Below are positions 33,696 to 43,220 of a DNA stretch of 64,000 bases, piece by piece. The notes under the pieces are model-generated. The model ran no database searches. It was not told the origin of the DNA and worked only from the letters and a program-made list of their open reading frames with translations. Location: NCBI GenBank assembly GCA_018828385.1, contig JAHJVE010000023.1, positions 600,339-664,338 of the forward strand, read 5' to 3'. The translations under genes were made by a program, and so were the position numbers. How positions within the stretch are numbered: the stretch's first letter is position 1; each line of letters begins with the position of its first letter. This DNA comes from Gammaproteobacteria bacterium (GTDB taxonomy: Bacteria; Pseudomonadota; Gammaproteobacteria; Burkholderiales; Rhodocyclaceae).

Positions 33696-34985
33696 ATGAA
33701 TGCTCGCAAAGCAGAAACCTTTAGCTCACTGAAACACGCCTGTCTGCCTCTCGTTCTGGCCTTTGCTGGAATATCTGCCGCTACGGCACAAGAAGCTGTC
33801 GATACGGAAAAGCTTTTCAAGGAAGGCATCTTTCTGCGTGAGCAAGGTCAAGTCTTCAGCGCCATCGAAGCTCTCGAAACAGTATTGAGTAACAATCCCT
33901 CGCTCAACCGTGCCCGCTTGGAATTGGCTGTTGCGTACTTTCGCGCACTGAATCTGGATCAGGCCAGCATCCAAGCACAAAAAGTTCTTGACGACCCCAA
34001 GACACCAGAAAATGTTCGCTTGGCAGTGCTGGCCTTTCTGGCCCAGATCAAACGCGACCAAGCAGCGTTGGTTGCCAAACCACATACCTTCGAGCCCTCA
34101 TTCTCCCTCGGCTTTTTGTACGACACCAACGTAAACGTCGGCCCGAGTGGCGCAACCTTGCCTGGCGGCCTGGTACTCGAGCCAGGCTCCACCCCCCAGC
34201 ATGATTGGGCAAGTGTTGTTCAAGCAGGTATTGCGCACACTTATAACTCTCCGACTGTCATTCGATTTGGCGAAACTGCATCGCGTCTGATCTGGCAAAC
34301 CAGTGCAGGCCTTTATCACAAGGGCTATTTCGAGAAATCGGACTTCAACCTGACAGCCCTCTCTCTATCGACCGGCCCGGGCTGGGTTGCTCCGAACAAA
34401 TGGCGTACCAAGCTAAATTTCCAGGCGGATGCCTTGTATCTTGGTGGCGACTATCTCGGCCTCTACACCTCCGTCTCTCCGACTTTCACGCTACAACTTA
34501 AGAATGGCGAACTGACTTGGGATGCCTTGGTGCTCAACAAGAATTTTGATCGGGCGGTCGATGCCGGGCGTGACAGCGACTACTACTCCACCGGCCTTAC
34601 CTACGGCCATCTGTTCTTGCAAGGAAAACTGGCCATTCAGGGTGGCGCTCACGTCTTCATGGAAGAAGCTTCTGCCAACCGCTTCAGCAACGATGGTTGG
34701 GAAGCTTTTGTCGGCGCCAACGTTGTTGCCTGGCAAAATGGCTCTGTATATGGCCGCTACAGCTACAAAGACACAAAGTTCGATGGTGTTGAACCGGTCT
34801 TTAATGTTGCCCGAGACGAAACCGAACATCGCCTTGAAGTTGGTTTTGGCCACAATTTCAAGGAAGGTCTGATGAAAGACTGGCGCGTTTCCGGTAGCTG
34901 GCAGTTCACGGACAACAACTCCAACGTAAGCATCTACACTTACGAACGTGAGGTTGTTGGCGTTAATTTGGGACGTTCGTTCTAA
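33696..34985 (+). CDS. Slam/DUF560-like outer-membrane protein (type XI secretion)
   Basis: Predicted outer-membrane protein of 429 residues. After a signal peptide ending SAATAQ come TPR-like helices (residues 37-128: LFKEGIFLREQGQVFSAIEA, RARLELAVAYFRALNLDQAS, ENVRLAVLAFLAQIKRDQ), then a barrel starting EPSFSLGFLYDTNVNVGPSG and ending in aromatic GVNLGRSF. This TPR-plus-barrel layout with the YDTNVN signature is that of surface lipoprotein assembly modulators, now also called type XI secretion proteins, which move specific cargo across the outer membrane. Two paralogous cargo-like genes follow. GAGG precedes the ATG; a terminator follows. An ordinary porin with TPRs is the alternative. Confidence 0.7.
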   Translation: MNARKAETFSSLKHACLPLVLAFAGISAATAQEAVDTEKLFKEGIFLREQGQVFSAIEALETVLSNNPSLNRARLELAVAYFRALNLDQASIQAQKVLDDPKTPENVRLAVLAFLAQIKRDQAALVAKPHTFEPSFSLGFLYDTNVNVGPSGATLPGGLVLEPGSTPQHDWASVVQAGIAHTYNSPTVIRFGETASRLIWQTSAGLYHKGYFEKSDFNLTALSLSTGPGWVAPNKWRTKLNFQADALYLGGDYLGLYTSVSPTFTLQLKNGELTWDALVLNKNFDRAVDAGRDSDYYSTGLTYGHLFLQGKLAIQGGAHVFMEEASANRFSNDGWEAFVGANVVAWQNGSVYGRYSYKDTKFDGVEPVFNVARDETEHRLEVGFGHNFKEGLMKDWRVSGSWQFTDNNSNVSIYTYEREVVGVNLGRSF

Positions 34986-35009
34986 CGAACAAGCCATAGA
35001 CTCAAAGCA

Positions 35010-35033
35010 GGGCGCCATTCGGCGCCCTTTTTT
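35010..35033 (+). terminator. Rho-independent terminator after the Slam-like gene
   Basis: GGGCGCC-ATTC-GGCGCCC followed by six T. Confidence 0.92.
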
Positions 35034-35236
35034 ATTGCCGTGCAATCAACAAGAAAAAGTCGGGATTCTTTACAGTCAATTCCCCCCAAAAAACCAAATC
35101 ATTGATTAATAGTATTTTTTTTACATGGCTCAATGTATGCGTCACTGAGTACTGAAAAACCCGTAGTTGATTACCTGAATACGGGTACTGGAGTGAAAAC
35201 AAGGTTAATCGTTTCATTCAAACAATGAGGGATATC

Positions 35237-36514
35237 ATGAAAACCAAGCGTACAGTTATTGCAGCTTGTATCGCCACCCTCTTCATCAGCGGTACTGTGT
35301 TTGCAAAAGACAAGTGGGAATACCACGAAAACGGATGGAATAATGTCAACTCCTACGGCAAGGTAGTGATCGCACAAGATTCCGTCAATCAATGGGGTCC
35401 GTGGGAGGACTTCGTAGAACCGGCTGCGGGAGCGCCATCTCCTGTTGCAATGCCGGGAATGTCCGGGGGTGACCAGTATCGCAACAATCCAATCGTAGTT
35501 CGCCTGCCTGAAGGCTGTGCAGCGGGCGATTGGTGTGGGTACGCCATTTTCCGCAACTCGTCGAGTAGTGGCGGAGAAGACACCAAAGTAAGCTCCTATT
35601 CATATTACATACCAGCCGACCCTTGGAGCGCCGGCCTTTTTGCACTGACACCGACCCCCGATGATCCGGGCATCACAGCCGGGACTGGTCGTGGTGAGGG
35701 AACAGTATTCTGGCGATTGAGCCCCCTCGGAAGCACGAATCCGACATTCAGTGACTCAGGTTCGAACATTCCGGCTGACTTTGGCGGTGGCTATGGCTGG
35801 TATAGGGATGACGGACTCCACCATTTTCACGCGAGGACAGGCAACGAAACTGATTCAGGCTGGGAAAGCAGTTTGGCCAGCGGCTTTTCTCATAACTGGT
35901 TATCTGCTGAAGCGACGAGCGAAGTTGGGTACGGTTGGTTTGCTCTCGCGGTAAAGGGTGCCGACAAGGAAGTAGCAATTGGGACGTTTGAGCGTCAAAT
36001 TACAACTTACACAAGTGGAAACGAAGAGTATCGGTACTGGGACGAAGAAACTGCGAGAACCAATGGTTACTACGTTGCCGGCATCGCCACACCGCAAACC
36101 TATTTGGCCGACCAGCAAGCTCGAGATATTAGGGCTTACTACGCGGGTGGTAGCTTTGATGGAACTAGCCAGGGGAAAGTTCTTATTCAGGTTCAGTTTG
36201 CCCCGGCTACCTGGCAAGGCCAATGGACGGGGGTGATGAACTTCAAGGCGGAGGGCAACATCAGCGGTGCGAACATTAGTTCGACCAATGTCTCGGCCTT
36301 GTACTCAGGCAGCAGTTCGTCCTATGAAGGATCCGTCCAGGGTACGTTCTACGGCCAACAAGCTGGTTCAATTGGTGGCATTTCTAACGTAACCAAGACC
36401 TACACGCCACCAGTTGAGGCTCGTATAGCTCAAATGCCATCCACTCAAACACAAACGGCAGTCTTTCTGGTTAACAAGGTATATAGCACAGGGGCATCGG
36501 TCAAACCTGACTAA
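35237..36514 (+). CDS. Secreted cargo-like protein 1 with TbpB-type C-terminal barrel motif
   Basis: Exported protein of 425 residues with a type I signal peptide ending VFAKD and no lipobox, so it is expected to be soluble. The N-terminal region carries FVEPAAG and a cysteine pair (GCAAGDWCGYAIF). The C-terminal region has NFKAEGNISG, then GSVQGTFYGQQAGSIGGISN (about residues 366-384) and AVFLVNKV at the end. The FYG-QA--IGG pattern is what is seen in the small barrel domain of transferrin-binding-protein-like and haemophilin-like cargo of Slam proteins, and the gene sits next to a Slam-like gene. ATG at 35237 has GAGG eight bases before; an ATG four codons earlier is less likely. Ligand unknown. 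Confidence 0.65.
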   Translation: MKTKRTVIAACIATLFISGTVFAKDKWEYHENGWNNVNSYGKVVIAQDSVNQWGPWEDFVEPAAGAPSPVAMPGMSGGDQYRNNPIVVRLPEGCAAGDWCGYAIFRNSSSSGGEDTKVSSYSYYIPADPWSAGLFALTPTPDDPGITAGTGRGEGTVFWRLSPLGSTNPTFSDSGSNIPADFGGGYGWYRDDGLHHFHARTGNETDSGWESSLASGFSHNWLSAEATSEVGYGWFALAVKGADKEVAIGTFERQITTYTSGNEEYRYWDEETARTNGYYVAGIATPQTYLADQQARDIRAYYAGGSFDGTSQGKVLIQVQFAPATWQGQWTGVMNFKAEGNISGANISSTNVSALYSGSSSSYEGSVQGTFYGQQAGSIGGISNVTKTYTPPVEARIAQMPSTQTQTAVFLVNKVYSTGASVKPD

Positions 36515-36535
36515 CTGACCCTTCCCTCTGAACGC

Positions 36536-36561
36536 AAAATAGGCGCTTCGGCGCCTATTTT
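36536..36561 (+). terminator. Rho-independent terminator after cargo gene 1
   Basis: AAAATAGGCGC-TTCG-GCGCCTATTTT, perfect 11-base stem with a tetraloop. Confidence 0.9.
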
Positions 36562-36712
36562 ATTGTCTGCCCAGGCACGACAATTTCATTAGCCAGAAAT
36601 GAGAAATAACTCACAGAAGGGTTCTGACAGAAAGCGACACATTGTGAAAGTCTATCTAAACTAAGTCTATGTAAAGATTAGTTAATCAGCGCACATACCT
36701 AGAGGATAGATC

Positions 36713-38089
36713 ATGAAAGCCAGTCGCACCGTTATCGCAACATGTATCGTTGCCCTTTTTGCAAGTAGCCCGGTATTCGCGAAGGAATCGCGGGAATTCC
36801 ATGAGGATGATTGGAGCAAGGTCAGGTCCTATGGCAAGGTATTGATCTCGCAGGACTCCGTCGACAGTTGGGGCGCATGGACCAATTTTGTCGAACCGGC
36901 AGCAGGCGGCACAAACGTAAATCCAGTTCAACTCCTTGGTGCGGGTAGCGGTGATAGCTACCGCAATGTACCTGGCACAACTATTCTGCCAGTGGATTCA
37001 GACATCTGTGGCGCAGGTGACTGGTGCGGATATTCGATCTTTACCGAATCCAACTCGGGTGAAAATGGCCCAATGCAGTACAGATCAGAAGGAAGTCCGA
37101 AGAAACAGCAATATTCAGGCGGGTTGTTTTCCCTGACACTGACTGCCCCTGACGGCTCACCGGGCGAAGGAAACGTTTCGTGGCGCCTGGCTTCAACTGA
37201 GAGTGGTTCGCTGTTGGCGCAATCGGGCGGAGATATGTGGGCAAGCTTTGGGGGTGGCGACCTCAGTCCAGAAGTATGGGGCACCCGAAAAGTGTTGAGG
37301 ATTGTTAATGGTCGGCTGCGCTTTGTTACGGAAACATATCTCCAGTACAGCGAAGGCCAACAGTGGAACAACACAGATAACAGCTTGGCGCACTTTTCCG
37401 CTTACGAAGGAAAATCCAGCGACAGTTATGGCTTCATCAATGGTTTCTCCAACAACGGGAATGCCAACGAAGCCACGAATGCGATAGACCCAACGTTTTT
37501 CTTCTTGCTTTCTGACAAGCCATTCACTGACACCCTCAAGGCGAAGGACGAACAGGTTGCCGTTGGCGAGTACTCCCGTACAGTCTGGGCTTACACCAGC
37601 GGCCAGGATAATGAGTTGTATGTCTATGAAGGCGAATCATCAACAACCACGCATGGTTTCTATGTTGCTGGCGTAGCCACGCCTCAAGGCTACCTTGATG
37701 CCCAAAAGGCTGGTGATGTGGTTGCCAGGTATTCCGGCGGCAGTTTCGACGGAAATCGTCAAGGACATGTGGCTATTACTGTCAACTTCAAACCGGGTAC
37801 ATGGAGCGGTGTCTGGTATGGTGGGCTTGACAGCACGGCAATGAATTTCAAAGCGAACGGTGACGTCGTGGGTGCGAATATTGTCGCAAATGCACTTAGC
37901 CCGACAGCTTTGGTCAACGCCAGCAATGTCTCTTATTCCGGATCTGTTCAAGGTTCGTTCTATGGACAACAAGCAGGTTCGATTGGTGGCCTAAGCAACG
38001 TGAGCAAGTCGGTAAACAACCAGGTCACCCAGACCCAAAATGCTGTCTTCCTGGTGAATAAGGTTTCGAGTTCTGGTGGCCCAAAGTAG
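36713..38089 (+). CDS. Secreted cargo-like protein 2, paralogue of cargo 1
   Basis: Exported protein of 458 residues, clearly related to cargo 1 at both ends: signal peptide ending VFAKE, WSKVRSYGKVLISQDSVDSW, FVEPAAG, ICGAGDWCGYSIF at the N-terminal side, and SVQGSFYGQQAGSIGGLSN with AVFLVNKV at the C-terminal side. The central 200 residues differ much more, which suggests a shared export/barrel scaffold with different binding faces. No lipobox. GAGG stands before the ATG in the same arrangement as for cargo 1. It has its own terminator, so each gene of the cassette is its own unit. Function unknown; haem or metal capture is only one possibility. Confidence 0.65.
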   Translation: MKASRTVIATCIVALFASSPVFAKESREFHEDDWSKVRSYGKVLISQDSVDSWGAWTNFVEPAAGGTNVNPVQLLGAGSGDSYRNVPGTTILPVDSDICGAGDWCGYSIFTESNSGENGPMQYRSEGSPKKQQYSGGLFSLTLTAPDGSPGEGNVSWRLASTESGSLLAQSGGDMWASFGGGDLSPEVWGTRKVLRIVNGRLRFVTETYLQYSEGQQWNNTDNSLAHFSAYEGKSSDSYGFINGFSNNGNANEATNAIDPTFFFLLSDKPFTDTLKAKDEQVAVGEYSRTVWAYTSGQDNELYVYEGESSTTTHGFYVAGVATPQGYLDAQKAGDVVARYSGGSFDGNRQGHVAITVNFKPGTWSGVWYGGLDSTAMNFKANGDVVGANIVANALSPTALVNASNVSYSGSVQGSFYGQQAGSIGGLSNVSKSVNNQVTQTQNAVFLVNKVSSSGGPK

Positions 38090-38116
38090 GTCATACGCAA
38101 GATATCGCTTGAATGA

Positions 38117-38144
38117 AAGAAAGGCGCCACAGGGCGCCTTTCTT
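38117..38144. terminator. Bidirectional terminator between cargo gene 2 and acyl-CoA dehydrogenase gene
   Basis: AAGAAAGGCGCC-ACAG-GGCGCCTTTCTT, a perfect 12-base stem; T on one strand and A on the other. Genes converge on it. Confidence 0.85.
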
Positions 38145-38197
38145 ATTTGCGACGATTCGGGCGTTGAAGCTTGCACCCCCTTCAACGCCACTTCGAA

Positions 38198-39991
38198 TCA
38201 GAACACCTCGTCACCGACCCCGGCCAGAGCCGCATCCCCAGCCCTGACGGTTTCACCATAGGACGTCGCCTGCGGCAACATCTGGTCAGCGTAGAACCGC
38301 GCCGTAGCAATCTTGGCCCGATAGAAGGCCAGATCGCCTTCTCCCTTGTCGAGATAGCCGGCAGCAGCCAGCGCCGCCTTGCCCATGAACCAGCCGCCAC
38401 AAACGGTGACGGCCAGATGCAGGTAGGGGACTGCTGCGGTCAACACACCGGAAAGGCCGGTTTTGGCGTTGGCGGCCAACCATTCGGTGGCGTCCGTCCA
38501 CGCCTTGAGGGCAGCACCGAGGCGCTGGCCGATAGCTTGGAGTTCCGGCTTGCCGGAGGCGCCGAGCGCTTTGGCGGTGGCGTAGACCTCGCCGAAGATG
38601 ACTTTGGCCGTGGCGCCCTGGTCGCGCATCAGTTTGCGGAACAGCAGGTCGTTGGCCTGGATGCCGGTCGTGCCTTCGTAGATAGTGGTGATGCGCGAAT
38701 CGCGCCAGTGCTGGGCGGCGCCGGTTTCTTCGATGAAGCCCATGCCGCCGTAGATCTGGATGCCGAGCGAGGTGACTTCAATGCCCATTTCGGTGCCGCC
38801 ACCCTTGACGATGGGGATCATGAATTCGGCAAGGTAGAGGTTGCGCTTCTTCTCGTCGGCATCGGTCGCAGCGTGGGCGCGGTCGAGCAGGCCCGAGGTG
38901 TAGTAGGTCATGGCGCGGTTGGCTTCGACGCGGCTCTTCATGAGCATCAGCATGCGGCGGATGTCGGGGTGCTTGTCGAGGGTGACTAGCGCCTCGCCGG
39001 TCAGCGCATCACGGCCTTGCTTGCGTTCGCGGGCGAAGGCCAGGGCCTGCTGGTAGGCGCGTTCGCCCAGCGCGATGCCTTGCAGGCCGACGCCGAGGCG
39101 GGCTTCGTTCATCATGATGAACATGTATTCGAGGCCGCGATTGGCTTGGCCGAGCAGGTAGCCGACGGCGCCGCCATTGTCACCATAGGCCATGACGCAG
39201 GTCGGGCTGGCGTGGATGCCGAGTTTGTGCTCGAGGGCGATGCAGTAGGCATCGTTGCGGGCGCCAAGCGAGCCGTCGGCATTGACCAGGAATTTCGGCA
39301 CCAGGAACATCGAGATGCCTTTAACACCGGCCGGTGCATCGGGCAGGCGGGCGAGGACGAGGTGGACGATGTTGTCCGTCATGTCGTGGTCGCCGTAGGT
39401 GATGAAGATTTTCTGGCCGAAAACCTTGTAGCTGCCGTCAGCCTGCGGCTCGGCGCGCGAGCGGATCAGCGCGAGGTCGGAGCCGGCTTGCGGCTCGGTC
39501 AGGTTCATGGTGCCCGTCCATTCGCCGCTGACCATCTTGTCGAGGAAGGTGGCTTTGAGTTCGTCGCTGGCGCAGGTGAGCAGCGCTTCGACGGCGCCGG
39601 TGGTCAGCAAGGGGCCGAGGCTGAAGGCCATGTTGGCCGAGCACATCATTTCCTTGACGGCAATGCCCAGCGTGTCGGGCAGGCCCTGGCCGCCGAACTC
39701 GGTCGGACAGGTGATGCCGTTCCAGCCGGCTTCGCGGTACTGGGTATAGGCTTCCTTCCAGCCGGTTGGCGTGGTGACGCCGGCCGGGGTCAGCTTGCAG
39801 CCCTCCTTGTCGCCCACGCGATTGAGCGGGGCAAGGACTTCACCGGTGAATTTGGCGGCTTCGTCGAGGATGGCATCGGCCAGGTCGGGCGTTGCCTCCT
39901 CGAAGCCGGCGATCTGGCTCAGTTCCTTGAAACCGGCCAGTTCGTCCATGACGAAACGCATGTCTTTTACGGGCGCACGGTAGTCGCTCAT
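38198..39991 (-). CDS. Acyl-CoA dehydrogenase (about 600-residue type)
   Basis: Cytosolic FAD enzyme of 597 residues for the first step of fatty-acid beta-oxidation. Motifs: TGTMNLTEPQAGSDLALIRS in the middle domain, KIFITYGDHDMTDNIVHLVL, LGIHASPTCVM, and in the C-terminal helical domain YGGMGFIEETGAAQHWRDSR with IYEGTTGIQANDL. The extra C-terminal domain (from about residue 470) marks the long AcdA-like subgroup. It begins the run of fat-degradation genes on the minus strand and is followed upstream by the flavin oxidoreductase gene with a 22-base gap. Confidence 0.93.
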   Translation of the reverse strand: MSDYRAPVKDMRFVMDELAGFKELSQIAGFEEATPDLADAILDEAAKFTGEVLAPLNRVGDKEGCKLTPAGVTTPTGWKEAYTQYREAGWNGITCPTEFGGQGLPDTLGIAVKEMMCSANMAFSLGPLLTTGAVEALLTCASDELKATFLDKMVSGEWTGTMNLTEPQAGSDLALIRSRAEPQADGSYKVFGQKIFITYGDHDMTDNIVHLVLARLPDAPAGVKGISMFLVPKFLVNADGSLGARNDAYCIALEHKLGIHASPTCVMAYGDNGGAVGYLLGQANRGLEYMFIMMNEARLGVGLQGIALGERAYQQALAFARERKQGRDALTGEALVTLDKHPDIRRMLMLMKSRVEANRAMTYYTSGLLDRAHAATDADEKKRNLYLAEFMIPIVKGGGTEMGIEVTSLGIQIYGGMGFIEETGAAQHWRDSRITTIYEGTTGIQANDLLFRKLMRDQGATAKVIFGEVYATAKALGASGKPELQAIGQRLGAALKAWTDATEWLAANAKTGLSGVLTAAVPYLHLAVTVCGGWFMGKAALAAAGYLDKGEGDLAFYRAKIATARFYADQMLPQATSYGETVRAGDAALAGVGDEVF

Positions 39992-40013
39992 TTGCTGATC
40001 TCCTTTTATATTT

Positions 40014-40961
40014 TCAGAACGGATTGCTGCACAACGCCGCCTTGGCAGCGCGGTATTCCTGCTTCAGGCGAGCCGCCAGCTCGGCCGTCGGCATCACTTC
40101 ATCGATGGTGCCGACGCCCTGCCCGGCACCCCAGATGTCTTTCCATGCCTTGGCACCGGCAGCGGCGCCGAAGTCCATCGACGTCTTGTCCTTTTCCGGC
40201 AGGTTGGCTGGATCCAGGCCGCAAGCGACGATGCTCTTGGTCAGGTAATTGCCATGCACGCCGGTGAAGTACGGGGTGTAGACGACATCCTTGGCTGCCG
40301 ATTCAACGATGGCCTGCTTGTAGGCGTCGACCGCATTGGCTTCCTGGGTGGCGATGAAGCGCGTGCCGATGTAGGCGAAATCGGCGCCCATGGCCTGCGC
40401 CGAAAGAATGGCGCTGCCGTTGGTGATCGACCCGGAGAGGGCAATCGGACCATCGTAGAACTTGCGGATTTCGCCGACCAGCGCAAACGGACTGAGCATG
40501 CCGGCGTGGCCACCGGCCCCGGCGCAAACCAGGATCAGCCCATCGACGCCCGCCTCCAGCGCCTTTTCGGCATGGCGCACGCTGATAACGTCATGGAAGA
40601 CCTTGCCGCCGTAGGCATGCACGGCCGGCACGATCTGCGTCGGCGCCGACAGGCTGGTGATGATGAGCGGCACCTCGTGCTTCACGCAGAGCGCCATGTC
40701 ATGCGTCAGGCGCTCGTTCGAGGGATGGATGATCTGGTTGACGGCGAACGGCGCCGCCTTCGGGTCGGCAGCCAGCTCGCTCTTGATGCGGGTCAGCCAC
40801 TCGTCAAGCAGTTCCTTGGGCCGGGCGTTGAGGGCCGGGAAGGAGCCGATCAAACCGCTCTTGCACTGGGCGATGACCAGATCGGGGTTGGAGACGATGA
40901 ACATCGGCGCGCAGATGACGGGCAACGCCAGGTTCTTGTTGAGTGATTCTGGAATCGGCAT
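40014..40961 (-). CDS. Nitronate monooxygenase-family FMN oxidoreductase
   Basis: Cytosolic FMN-dependent TIM-barrel protein of 315 residues, 2-nitropropane dioxygenase/nitronate monooxygenase family. Visible features are LPVICAPMFIVSNPDLVIAQ, VLCAGAGGHAG-type phosphate loop (VCAGAGGHAGMLSPFALV) and ADFAYIGTRFIATQEA. The real substrate of such genes in fat-degradation clusters is unknown. The ATG is within the stop of the FadD gene (TGATG), so translation is coupled to fadD; a TTG one codon earlier is ignored. Confidence 0.88.
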   Translation of the reverse strand: MPIPESLNKNLALPVICAPMFIVSNPDLVIAQCKSGLIGSFPALNARPKELLDEWLTRIKSELAADPKAAPFAVNQIIHPSNERLTHDMALCVKHEVPLIITSLSAPTQIVPAVHAYGGKVFHDVISVRHAEKALEAGVDGLILVCAGAGGHAGMLSPFALVGEIRKFYDGPIALSGSITNGSAILSAQAMGADFAYIGTRFIATQEANAVDAYKQAIVESAAKDVVYTPYFTGVHGNYLTKSIVACGLDPANLPEKDKTSMDFGAAAGAKAWKDIWGAGQGVGTIDEVMPTAELAARLKQEYRAAKAALCSNPF

Positions 40962-42619
40962 CAAGCCCCCTCTTTGAGTGCGCGACGCAGGATCTTGCCG
41001 ACGTTGGTACGCGGCAAGTCGTCACGGAATTCGACGTGTTTCGGAATCTTGTAGCCGGTGAGCAGGCCGCGACAGTGGTCGATCAGCATGCGCTCGGTGA
41101 CGGCCGGGTCCTTGCGGACGACAAAGATCTTGACCGCCTCGCCGGAGTTTTCATCGGTCACGCCAATCGCCGCCACATCGCGCACCCCGGGGTGCATGGC
41201 GACGACTTCCTCGACTTCGTTCGGATAAACGTTGAAGCCGGAGACGAGGATCATGTCTTTCTTACGGTCAACCAGGAAAACGAAGCCTTTTTTGTCGACG
41301 TAGCCCATGTCGCCGGTGCGCAGGAAGCGATCCGGATAGAAGACAAAATCCGTTTCCTCTTGCCGCTGCCAGTAGCCTTTCATGACCTGCGGGCCGCGAA
41401 TGCAGATTTCGCCGACCTGCCCTTGCGTCACCTCCTTGCCGTAGTCGTCGCGGATGGAGACCTCGGTCGAGGAAATCGGCAGGCCGATGGAGCCGTTGAA
41501 CTCGCCCATGTCGAGCGGGTTGATCGTTGCCGCCGGCGAGGTTTCGGTCAGGCCGTAGGCTTGCAGCAAGGGGGTGCCGGTCACCTGCTTCCATTTTTCC
41601 GCGACTGGCCCCTGCACCGCCATGCCGCCACCCAGCGTGACGCGCATGGTCGAGAAATCGAGCTTGGCGAAATCCTCGTTGTGCAGCAGGGCGTTGAACA
41701 AGGTATTGACGCCGGTCACCACGGTCACCGGGTACTTCTGCCATTCCTTGACGAAGCCCGGGATGTCGCGCGGATTGGCGATCAGCAGATTGCGGGCGCC
41801 GATCATCAGGAAGGTCAGGCAGTTCGCCGTCAGCGCGAAGATGTGATAGAGCGGCAACGCGGTGATGATGAATTCCTCGCCCTCGCGCACCACCGGTTTG
41901 ATCCAGTTGTAGGCCTGCGTGACGTTCGAGGCGATGTTGGCATGGGTCAACATGGCGCCCTTGGAAACACCGGTCGTGCCACCCGTGTATTGCAGGAAGG
42001 CGATATCGTCCTGAGTCAGCGGCACCGGTTGCCAGCCGTGGCTGCGCCCAGCGGCCAGCGCGCTGTTAAAGCTGATCGAGCCGGGCAGTTTCCAGGCCGG
42101 CACGAGCTTTTTGACGTGACGCACGACGAGATTGACGATGATGCCCTTGAGACCGAGCATTTCGCCCATCGGCGTGACGATGACGTGCTTGATCGCCGTG
42201 TGGGCGACGACCTGCTCGAGCGTGTGGGCGAAGTTTTCAACGATGACGATGGCTGTCGCCCCGGAATCCTTGAGCTGGTGCTCGAGTTCGCGCGGCGTGT
42301 AGAGCGGGTTGCAATTGACCACGACGCAACCGGCACGCAAGGTACCGAAGAGTGCCACGGGATATTGCAGCAGGTTGGGCATCATGAGTGCGACACGGTC
42401 GCCCTTCTTCAGCCCCTTGGCCTGCAGCCAGCCGGCGAAAGCCTTGCTCTCTTCGTCGAGCTGGCGATAGGTCATCGCCTTGTCCATGCTGATGTAGGCG
42501 ACCTGGTCGGCGTAGCGCGTACAGGCCGTTTCAAACAACGCGACGAGCGACGGGAAGTGGTCGATGTCGATGTTCGCCGGCACGCCTTCGGGATAGCTTT
42601 GTAGCCAGATTTTTTCCAT
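40961..42619 (-). CDS. fadD: Long-chain fatty acid-CoA ligase
   Basis: AMP-forming acyl-CoA synthetase of 552 residues that activates fatty acids as they enter the cell. ANL-family motifs: [71 protein letters not shown] and RKKDMI, and C-terminal [14 protein letters not shown]. The start [17 protein letters not shown] resembles the FadD N-terminus and has GGAGGAGAC before it; an earlier in-frame codon at 42643 is rejected. Coupled downstream to the nitronate monooxygenase-like gene and 25 bases after a chalcone isomerase-like gene. Confidence 0.95.
   Translation of the reverse strand: MEKIWLQSYPEGVPANIDIDHFPSLVALFETACTRYADQVAYISMDKAMTYRQLDEESKAFAGWLQAKGLKKGDRVALMMPNLLQYPVALFGTLRAGCVVVNCNPLYTPRELEHQLKDSGATAIVIVENFAHTLEQVVAHTAIKHVIVTPMGEMLGLKGIIVNLVVRHVKKLVPAWKLPGSISFNSALAAGRSHGWQPVPLTQDDIAFLQYTGGTTGVSKGAMLTHANIASNVTQAYNWIKPVVREGEEFIITALPLYHIFALTANCLTFLMIGARNLLIANPRDIPGFVKEWQKYPVTVVTGVNTLFNALLHNEDFAKLDFSTMRVTLGGGMAVQGPVAEKWKQVTGTPLLQAYGLTETSPAATINPLDMGEFNGSIGLPISSTEVSIRDDYGKEVTQGQVGEICIRGPQVMKGYWQRQEETDFVFYPDRFLRTGDMGYVDKKGFVFLVDRKKDMILVSGFNVYPNEVEEVVAMHPGVRDVAAIGVTDENSGEAVKIFVVRKDPAVTERMLIDHCRGLLTGYKIPKHVEFRDDLPRTNVGKILRRALKEGA
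41261..41290 (-). repeat. Dispersed TTGACCGT repeat-like copy within fadD
   Basis: On the minus strand: TTCGTTTTCCTGGTTGACCG then TAAGAAAG. It falls on the conserved LVDRKKD codons, so part of the match is forced by the protein; counted as a weaker copy. Confidence 0.4.
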
Positions 42620-42644
42620 GATTGTCTCCTCCTCCGTTGCCAAC

Positions 42645-43220
42645 CTAGGACCCGAGCAGCGCCTTCTTCAACGAGGCGTCCACCGGTTCGTCACCGAGCC
42701 AGACCTTGAGCAGCGCTTTCGCGAAGCCCGCGCCAGCCACCTTGCCACGCGCTTCCCCGTTCTGGCTGACAGCAACGCCATCGGCAGAGAAGTCGATGGT
42801 GATCGTATCGCCTTCGCGGGCCTTGCCGATACCCTTCATGATGGCCCCCAGCTGGTCGGCCTGCGTTTTCAGCCCGGCCATTTCGGTCGGCGTGTTGTTG
42901 TTCTTCAGGCCATCATCGAGCGCCGAGTTGAGCGCATCGGAATCGAGTTCGCGCATCATGCGCATGACCATGCGGCGCGGCTGCGGGCTGTCGTAGATCG
43001 CGGCCGACGTGGTCGCTTTCTGGCCGACGTAGAGTGCGCCGACATAGACCTTGATAAAGAATTTGCTGCGCAGGCCGGCGCCGTTGAGCACCAGATCGCT
43101 GCTGCCGACACGAACCGTGTCGGCCACCTTCACCCCGGCCACTTCCGCTGCGTGCAGCCCGGGAACCGCCAGCAATGCGGCAATCAGCGCGGCCTTGCGG
43201 ATACTTGTTGATGTAATCAT
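42645..43220 (-). CDS. Chalcone isomerase-like periplasmic protein
   Basis: Exported protein of 191 residues with signal peptide ending VPGLHAA. The chalcone isomerase-like fold of bacterial members is indicated by [40 protein letters not shown] and [20 protein letters not shown] with [20 protein letters not shown] at the end. Bacterial members mostly lack known isomerase activity and some bind fatty acids, which would suit this neighbourhood. The start overlaps the preceding gene by four bases. Confidence 0.85.
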   Translation of the reverse strand: MITSTSIRKAALIAALLAVPGLHAAEVAGVKVADTVRVGSSDLVLNGAGLRSKFFIKVYVGALYVGQKATTSAAIYDSPQPRRMVMRMMRELDSDALNSALDDGLKNNNTPTEMAGLKTQADQLGAIMKGIGKAREGDTITIDFSADGVAVSQNGEARGKVAGAGFAKALLKVWLGDEPVDASLKKALLGS

